Below are positions 16,942-22,500 of a stretch of DNA of 22,500 nucleotides, one piece after another. The DNA is taken from positions 37,501 through 60,000 of the forward strand of contig CAUYUJ010018479.1 in NCBI GenBank assembly GCA_963575745.1, given 5' to 3'. Each line of letters opens with the position of its first letter. Positions within the stretch are counted from its first letter, which is position 1. The notes below the pieces were generated by a model that saw only the letters and a program-made list of their open reading frames with translations, was not told the DNA's origin and did no database searches. The stretch comes from Prorocentrum cordatum (lineage: Eukaryota > Sar > Dinophyceae > Prorocentrales > Prorocentraceae). The position numbers and the translations under genes are program-made.

Positions 16942-17037
16942 TTCTTGGTCGTCTGACTGGTGGTGTCAGAGATACCGTATGTGGCCCTGCTGTGTTTCAT
17001 GATGGGCGTGCTCATCGAGCTATTTTGCCTCATGGCC
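16942..17037 (+). repeat. Tandem duplication, copy 1
   Basis: TTCTTGGTCGTCTGAC, TGTCAGA.ATACCGT, GGCCCTG and CTCATCGAGCTATT recur in order at 17241-17340. Both copies keep the small hairpin TCTGAC/GTCAGA with a seven-base loop (16952-16970 and 17251-17269). Copy 1 carries the open candidate exon 16972-17082. Confidence 0.85.
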
Positions 17038-17082
17038 TTCTCCTCCTTCCTCTTCGTCGTTTGCGACCCGAGGGGTGCCGAG
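16972..17082 (+). CDS. Candidate exon with transmembrane segment
   Basis: Thirty-seven codons from after AG (16970-16971) to before GT at 17083-17084 (GAG|GTGAAG). The translation begins IPYVALLCFM, continues through MGVLIELFCL and FSSFLFVV, and ends CDPRGAE: one long hydrophobic helix with a polar exit. About 30 of the codons end in G or C. The exon ends between codons and the island at 17398 begins between codons, so the two could be joined without a frame change across a 315-base intron. No family is recognised. An alternative acceptor is AG at 16968-16969. It does not match the phase left by 12428-12524. Confidence 0.4.
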
Positions 17083-17240
17083 GTGAAGCACTTACATTTG
17101 TACCGCTGCATTCTGAATGGCACTTTTACCACTGGCGTTATGGCACACTCGTGTCACACAGCCGGCTTGCCCCGGCGTCGTTCTCTGCCATTTGATGCTC
17201 GCCCTTTTATCTGCCTCTTTCTTGGCATGGTGGTTGGAGT

Positions 17241-17340
17241 TTCTTGGTCGTCTGACCTGTGGTGTCAGATATACCGTGCGCGGCCCTGTTGTACTCATTC
17301 CAGGCGAGCTCATCGAGCTATTCTTCGTTTCTTCGTGGCC
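17241..17340 (+). repeat. Tandem duplication, copy 2 (decayed exon-like copy)
   Basis: Lies inside the proposed 17083-17397 intron. Relative to copy 1 it is one base shorter between GGCCCTG and CTCATCGAG, which breaks the hydrophobic frame. It also has a good acceptor-like TTCCAG at 17307-17312 just before GCGAGCTCATCGAG. It could be a dead duplicate exon or an alternative acceptor. Confidence 0.6.
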
Positions 17341-17397
17341 AGGCAGCCCCTGGCCATAGTCATTGTACACCAACAGTAACACAACAGCAGCAGCCAG

Positions 17398-17553
17398 GAC
17401 ACCGACCGCACCGATTCGATTCTGATCTGGTCCACGAACATCTTCTACCACGACTTCTTTTTCTTGCGGTTCATACGCATATTGTTCCTTGCCTTCTTTG
17501 CGTACTGGTTCCTGCAGTATTTCGCCCGCGACTTGTACTCGCACGAGATGTGA
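17398..17553 (+). CDS. Candidate terminal exon of a membrane protein
   Basis: Fifty-one codons plus TGA (17551-17553), starting after CCAG at 17394-17397; the frame is closed upstream by TAA at 17377. It reads DTDRTDSILIWSTN, then FYHDFFFLRFIRILFLAF, FAYWFLQYF and ARDLYSHEM, so an aromatic-rich hydrophobic segment of about 25 residues with two Arg precedes a short polar tail. Nearly every codon ends in G or C, the strongest coding signature outside 6468-7926. The minus strand is open for 160 codons here (17092-17574) but with weaker bias. Joined to 16972-17082 it would give a C-terminus with two membrane spans. Family unknown. Confidence 0.5.
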   Translation, partial: DTDRTDSILIWSTNIFYHDFFFLRFIRILFLAFFAYWFLQYFARDLYSHEM

Positions 17554-17605
17554 GGCCACGGCCTCCTGCGCCATGCCCTAAAGGGCACGGGCGCACCAGT
17601 GTGCC

Positions 17606-17750
17606 CGACTCCGGCGCCTTCGCCTTCGCCTTCGCCTTCGCCTTCCTCCTCCTCCTCCTCCTCCCCCTCTTCCTCTTTCTCCCTCTTCTCCTACTCGTCT
17701 TCATCCTTCTTTCTCCTCTTCATCTTCCTTCCCCCAGAATCGAGTTTTTT
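17606..17750. repeat. CTTCGC hexamer array and CT tract
   Basis: GCCTTC hexamers repeat about five times at 17611-17640, followed by CTCC/CTTC pyrimidine sequence to about 17740. The hexamer reads Ala-Phe or Pro-Ser on + and Ala-Lys on -. Confidence 0.85.
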
Positions 17751-17800
17751 CCCTTGCCTTCCCAACGAACAAATACAAACAAATTCTGCGCTGCCTCCCG

Positions 17801-17815
17801 TTTTTTTTTTTTTTT

Positions 17816-17849
<34 letters not shown>
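17801..17849. repeat. Poly(T) run
   Basis: Forty-nine bases of T with a single G at 17816, followed by TTGTTGTGTTG and a short TA stretch. As poly(A) on the minus strand it could mark a retroposed transcript, or be an expanded tract. No gene body with intact coding potential is visible next to it. Confidence 0.95.
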
Positions 17850-17850
<1 letters not shown>

Positions 17851-17917
17851 TTGTTGTGTTGTTTATATATACATATTATTAAAACATGTTTTTTTGCTTT
17901 GATTTGTTTTTTTTTTC

Positions 17918-17936
17918 GGGGGGGGGGGGGGGGGGG
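17918..17936. repeat. Poly(G) run
   Basis: Nineteen consecutive G, directly after a T-rich stretch and one C. A similar T10-G11-AA-G12 arrangement recurs at 18673-18707, so T-then-G homopolymer pairs bracket the GAT/GGA array. Confidence 0.95.
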
Positions 17937-17983
17937 CAGGAGAAGAACAACAACCCGATTCTGGGCGAAGGAGGAGGAGCGGG

Positions 17984-18612
17984 GTGATGACGATGATGAT
18001 GAGGATGATGATGATGCTGATGCTGCTGATGATGATGATGACGATGATGATGATGATGATGATGATGCTGATGCTCATGCTGATGCTGATTCTGATGCTG
18101 ATGATGATGCTGATGCTGATGCTGGTGCTGTTGATGATGATGCTGAGGATGATGATTCTGAGGATGACGGTGCTGATGATGATGAGGAGGATGATGAGGA
18201 GGATGATGATGATGAGGCTGATGCTGATGCTGGTGATGGTGACGGTGATGGTGATGGTGATGATGATGAGGAGGAGGAGGAGCAGGAAGAGGAGGAGGAG
18301 GAGGAAGAGGAGGAGGAATAGGTGGAGGAGGAGGAGGAGGAGGAGGAGGAGGAGGAGGAGGAGGAGGAGGAGGAGGAGGAGGAGGAGATGAGGAGGAGGA
18401 GGAGGAGGAGGAGGAGGAGGAGGAGGAGGAGGAGGAGGAGGAGAGGAGGAGGAGGAGGAAGGAGGAGGAGGAGGAGGAGGAGGAGGAGGAGGAGGAGGAT
18501 GAGAGGAGGAGGAGGAGGAGGAGGAGGAGGAGGAGGAGGAGGAGGAGGAGGAGGGAGGAGGAGGAGGAGGAGGAGGAGTGAGGAGGAGGCAGAGTCGGAG
18601 GAGAGGGAGGCC
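17984..18612 (+). repeat. Compound GAT then GGA array
   Basis: An imperfect GAT array with GCT, GAG and GGT interruptions (17984-18267) passes into GGA repeats with rare GAT, GTGG and AGAG interruptions (18268-18612). One + frame is open through the GAT part as Asp/Ala then Glu and stops at TAG 18319-18321, the same order and ending as the array at 867-1038. The whole tract is purine-rich on + apart from the T of GAT. Confidence 0.97.
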
Positions 18613-18672
18613 CCCACATTTTTTTGTTCCTTCGTCTGCCCCCCCGAATTAACCCACACATCGCGAGACCGC

Positions 18673-18707
18673 TTTTTTTTTTGGGGGGGGGGGAAGGGGG
18701 GGGGGGG
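18673..18707. repeat. T10-G11-AA-G12 homopolymer pair
   Basis: Ten T, eleven G, AA and twelve G in direct succession, at the downstream end of the GGA array. It mirrors the T-then-G pair on the upstream side. Confidence 0.9.
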
Positions 18708-18769
18708 AGAAAAATCCTACGTGGCCTCATCTGCCCTCATCACTGGAAATATTCCGATTGAAAGCCCCC

Positions 18770-20990
18770 GCAATAAGGGTTCATAGTGAAATCCTCCACA
18801 TGAGGATTGCTATTGAAATCCTCCACCCATTGGTTCCTATTGGAACCACCAGCAGAAGGATTGCTAGTGAGATGCTCCGAAAGAAAGAATCCTCCAGTTG
18901 GCATTGCATTGGCATTGGTTTGGTAATGGTTTGGCATCGCACTGGAATTGTGCTTTGCAGTGCATTGGCATTGCGCTGGCACTTCGCAAGCATTGCGCTG
19001 GCGAGTCCCAATGCAACCCTCCACACATGGACTCCCATTGAAACCCCCTACAAGAAGGAGTCCGATTGAAACCCTCCACAAACAAAAAAGGGTCCGTATT
19101 GACATCCTCCACATAAGGATTCCATGCGAAGCCTTCCACCGAATGATTCCTATTGAAATCTACCATAAGAAAGGATCTCCCCACCTGGCATTGCTTTCGC
19201 ATTGGGTTTGGATGGCTTTGGCATTGCGCTATGGCATTGCACTGGCGAGTCCTATTTACTCATTACCCCCTTCGCATAATATTTTTTAGTTGAAACCGTC
19301 CACACAAACAAAGGATTCCTATTGAAATCTACCACAAAGGATTGCCCCCATTGGCGTAGCATTGGCATTGGATTGGGATCGACATGGCATTGGTTTTGCA
19401 TTGCGTTGGCACTGCGTTGGCAGTGCGCTGGCGAATCCTAATCGGACGCTCCTCAGGGAAGTTATTATTAACCCACCCCAGAAATAAGGACGCCTAGTGA
19501 CCCTCCCCCCCCCCACACACACAATACGGATTCACATTGAAATCCTCCACAGACGGATTGCATTCGAAGCCCTTCACATAAGGATTCCTAGTGAAATCCT
19601 CCGAACATGGGTTCGCAATGGCATCATCCCAGAAGGTTTCTCATTGAAATGCACGAAGCGAGGACGCCCCCAATTGGCATTAGGTGAGCACCGTGTTGGC
19701 ATTGCGTTGGAAGTGCGCTGGCATTGCGCTGGCATTGCGCTGGCGAGTCCTAGTGCCTCCCTCCGCATAGGGATTCCTATTGCAACCCTCAGGAGAAGGA
19801 TTCTCATTGAAATCCACCAAAGGATTGCCCCCGCAGCGACATTGCATTGGCATCGGATTCGGGTCGCCTTGGCATTGATTTGGCATTGCGTTGGCACTGT
19901 TTTAGCATTGCGCTGACATTGCGCTGGCGAGTTCCAATGCTTTCCTTCGCAGAAGGATTCCTAGTGCAACCCTCCGCAAAAAAAGGGGCTCATTTTGAAA
20001 TCTACCACAAAGGATGGCCCCCAACGGCATTGCATTGACATTGGATTCGGGTCGCCGTGGCATTGGTTTGGCATTGCGTTGGCACTGTTTGAGCATTGAG
20101 CTGACATTGCGCTGGCGAGTCCTCATGCCTCCCTTCGCAGAAGGATTCCAATTGAAACCCTCCGCAAAAAAGGGCTCCTTTTGAAATCTACCATAAAGGA
20201 TTGCCCCTAACGACACTGCATTGGCATCGGATTTGGGATCGAGTTGGCATTTCGCTGGCATTGCGTTGGCACTGCTTTGGCGTGGCGCTAGCACTGCGTT
20301 GGCAATACCTCCTGTCGCAGAAGGATTCCTATTGCAATCCCCAGGAGGATTCCTTTTGAAATCTACCACGAAGGATTGCCCCCATTGACATAGCATTGGC
20401 ATTGGATGGGGGCCGCCTTGGCAGTGGTTTGGCAATGCGTTGGCACTGCTGTAGCATTGCGCTGGCGAGTCCTCATGCCTCCCTTCGCAGAAGGATTCCG
20501 ATTGCACCCCTCCGCAAAAAGGATTCCTTTTGAAATATACCGCAAAGGATTGCCCCCAACGACATTGCATTGGCATCGGATTTGAGAGATTGCATTGGCA
20601 TTGCGCTGGCATTGCGCTGGCATTGCGTTGGCACTGCTTTGGCATTGCGCTGGCATCGCGCTGGCGAGTTCCAATGCTTTCCTTCGCAGAAGGGTTCCTA
20701 TTGCAAACCCCAGAAGGATTTTTGTTGAAATCTACCACAAAGGATTGCCCCCATTGGCATGGCACTGGCATTGGATTGGGGTCGCCTTGGCATTGGTTCG
20801 GCATTGCGTTGGCACTGCTTTAGCATTGCGCTGGCATTGCCCTGGCCAGTCCTCATGGCTCTCTCCGCAGAAGGGTTCCTACTGAAATTTTGAATTCATC
20901 TTCTACATAAGGTTTCTTATTAAAATCCACCGAAAGAAAACAATTCCCAATTGGCATTGCATTGGCATTGGTTGCCAATGGATTGGTATC
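18770..20990 (+). repeat. Composite satellite of 27-bp and 12-bp monomers, 160-195-bp units
   Basis: Two monomer types alternate. Type X is about 27 bp (AAGGATTCCTATTGAAATCC then TCCACA); type Y is about 12 bp (TTGGCATTGCGC). A unit comprises one or more X copies, GGATTGCCCCC, several Y copies and usually GGCGAGTCC. GGATTGCCCCC-like anchors lie near 19174, 19339, 19663, 19822, 20012, 20198, 20373, 20547 and 20742, giving periods of 159-195 bp in the regular part. The first 500 bp carry more X copies in a row. Minus frames read a 9-residue FNRNPSVEG-like repeat from X because 27 is a multiple of 3; I consider this a satellite, not a gene. Confidence 0.93.
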
Positions 20991-21450
20991 GCATCGGCAC
21001 GAAGAACGGCACAGTTTAAGGAAGGAGTGCATATATTCATAGAGAGAGGTAATATAAGGCTAATGATTCATAGAAGGTTGCAAGCTCGTAGAAGCCCTCT
21101 GAAACACTGAGGTACTTCACACTCCCCTGGCCTCGAGCAGCCAGAGGTGCACGTCGGTCGTTGAAAGTACGTAGGTATTTCTAGATTCTCATATCTCAAT
21201 CTACTTCAAGCCCCTTCATAGTTCAAGAATCGATAGGCTTTGGCTGAATTTTGTCATTCTCTGGGAGGCCCCCCAATCTACTTATCCGCCTGCATTCTTC
21301 CTGTTTTTCCCAACCATCCTGTGGTGTTGGGTCCTCGTTTTGAAGAGACGGTCCCCGCGTTCCTCCTCCCTCCTTCGTTCCCCTCCCCCTCCTCCCTCCT
21401 CCCCCTCCTCCCTGCGTTTCACCCACCCAGTACAGCGTTTCGTGGCCCCA
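20991..21450. other. Unique sequence between two satellites
   Basis: About 460 bases that separate the composite satellite from the 261-bp satellite. The first half is AT-richer; the second has a CTCCCTCC tract at about 21362-21412. No gene, RNA gene or clear repeat was found. Confidence 0.45.
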
Positions 21451-22500
21451 TAGGGAGCTCCACGGAAGGCCCCAGTGGCAGGGTTCGCATGGCGGCCTCG
21501 GGCTATTTTGGCACACCCTTCACGAGAGGATCGTGGCCCCATAGGAGCTCCACCGAAGGCCCCAGTGGCAGGGTTCGCATGGCGGCCTGGGGCCATTTCG
21601 GCACACCGGCACACCCCTCACGAGGATTTCGGCACACCCCTCACGAGGATCGTGGCCCCATAGGGAGTTCCACCGAAGGCGCCAGTAGCAAGGTTCGCAT
21701 GGCGGCCTCGGGCCATTTCGGCACACCCCTCACGGGGATCGCGGCCCCATAGGAGCTCCACCGAAGGCGCCAGTGGTTCGCATGGCGGCCTCGGGTCATT
21801 TCGGCACACCTCTCACGAGGATCGCGGCCCCATAGGGAGCTCCACCGAAGGCCCCAGTGGCAGGGTTCGCATGGGGCGGCCTCGGCCATTCGGCACACCC
21901 CTCACGAGGATCGTGGCCCCATAGGGAGCTCCACCGAAGGCGCCAGTAGCAAGGTTCGCATGGCGGCCTCGGGCCAGTTCGGCACACCCCTCACGAGGAT
22001 CGCGGCCCCATAGGAGCTCCACCGAAGGCGCCAGTGGTTCGCATGGCGGCCTCGGGTCATTTCGGCACACCTCTCACGAGGATCGCGGCCCCATAGGGAG
22101 CTCCACCGAAGGCCCCAGTGGCAGGGTTCGCATGGCGGCCTCGGGTCATTTCGGCACACCCCTCACGAGGATCGTGGCCCCATAGGAGCTCCACCGAAGG
22201 CGCCAGTAGCAAGGTTGGCATGGCGGCCTCGGGCCATTTCGGCACACCCCTCACGAGGATCGCGGCCCCATAGGGAGCTCCACCGAAGGCGCCAGTGGTT
22301 CGCATGGCGGCCTCGGGTCATTTCGGCACACCTCTCACGAGGATCGCGGCCCCATAGGGAACTCTACCGAATGCCCCAGTGGCAGGGTTCGCATGGCGGC
22401 CTCGGGCCATTTCGGCACACCCCTCACGAGAGGATCGTGGCCCCACAGGAGCTCCACCGAAGGCGCCAGTAGCAAGGTTCGCATGGCGGCCTCGGGCCAT
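21451..22500 (+). repeat. Higher-order satellite: 83-91-bp monomers in a 261-bp trimer
   Basis: Twelve monomers start at 21451, 21542, 21661, 21750, 21833, 21922, 22011, 22094, 22183, 22271, 22355 and 22446; the last runs off the window. Each reads TAGGGAGCTCCACCGAAGG, a variable CCAGT segment, TTCGCATGGCGGCCTCGGG, TTTCGGCACACC and CTCACGAGGATCG.GGCCCCA. Three types alternate: A (CCCCAGTGGCAGG, ending CGTGGCCCCA), B (GCGCCAGTAGCAAGG, ending CGCGGCCCCA) and C (GCGCCAGTGGTTCG, six bases shorter, with ACCTCTCACG). From 21542 the order is A B C A B C A B C A B. Monomer 2 has an internal 30-bp duplication. Confidence 0.96.

Noticed and set aside
19902-20804. 300-codon minus frame with QCQ and AMPAQCQRNA repeats
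   Set aside because: Satellite translation; unit lengths (174-195 bp) vary and are not all multiples of three.
22100-22140. GGTTCGCATGG as a tRNA B-box
   Set aside because: No cloverleaf or A-box at the right distance; it recurs only as part of the satellite monomer.
21451-22500. CRISPR-like array
   Set aside because: Monomers are repeats over their whole length with no unique spacers of constant size; this is a satellite.

Overview
This window looks like nuclear DNA from a GC-rich eukaryote with an extremely repeat-dense genome, most plausibly a dinoflagellate or another unicellular alga/protist. The reasons are indirect. There are no prokaryote-style gene clusters or ribosome-binding sites. 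Simple-sequence arrays, minisatellites, foldbacks and dispersed repeats fill most of the window. The few credible coding stretches use codons ending almost always in G or C, and some sit between AG and GT as short exon-like islands. No spliced-leader, rRNA, tRNA or transposase gene was recognised, so the taxonomic call is an inference.

Layout. 1-1240: GA-rich and ATGT simple repeats, a diverged repeat pair and a compound GAT/GGA array. 1255-1950: a C/T/G-biased block built from CTTGG words. 2501-3285: a very long ATGT/ATGC array. 3286-4500: mostly unique, with one weak reading frame. 4517-4667: first copy of a dispersed repeat. 4800-4981: TCC array. 5105-5436: four 83-bp tandem repeats. 5765-6015: TCC, CCCT and GGGCT arrays. 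6468-7926: the best gene of the window, on the + strand, split by one frame change. 7927-9700: flank with a GTC array and a long hairpin at 8861-8916. 9708-10240: TCC and GGA arrays. 10400-12600: mainly unique, with two exon-like islands. 12971-13137: a foldback element around a GGA core. 13306-15900: repeat pairs, an ATC array and a hierarchical minisatellite. 16000-16560: C/T-rich arrays. 16942-17553: two exon-like islands and a duplicated exon region. 17600-18710: homopolymer, GAT and GGA arrays. 18770-20990: a composite satellite. 21451-22500: a three-monomer higher-order satellite that runs off the window end.

Coding content. Only 6468-7926 is supported with moderate confidence: an N-terminal segment resembling a degenerate HMG box, then a cysteine cluster and a conserved-looking C-terminal domain I do not recognise. 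Four short + strand islands (11204-11319, 12428-12524, 16972-17082, 17398-17553) are hydrophobic or acidic and GC3-rich, and may be exons of one or more intron-rich membrane-protein genes. Most long open frames elsewhere are artefacts of stop-free simple repeats. I found no recognisable new enzymatic or defence system. The most unusual content is repeat architecture and the possible exons.
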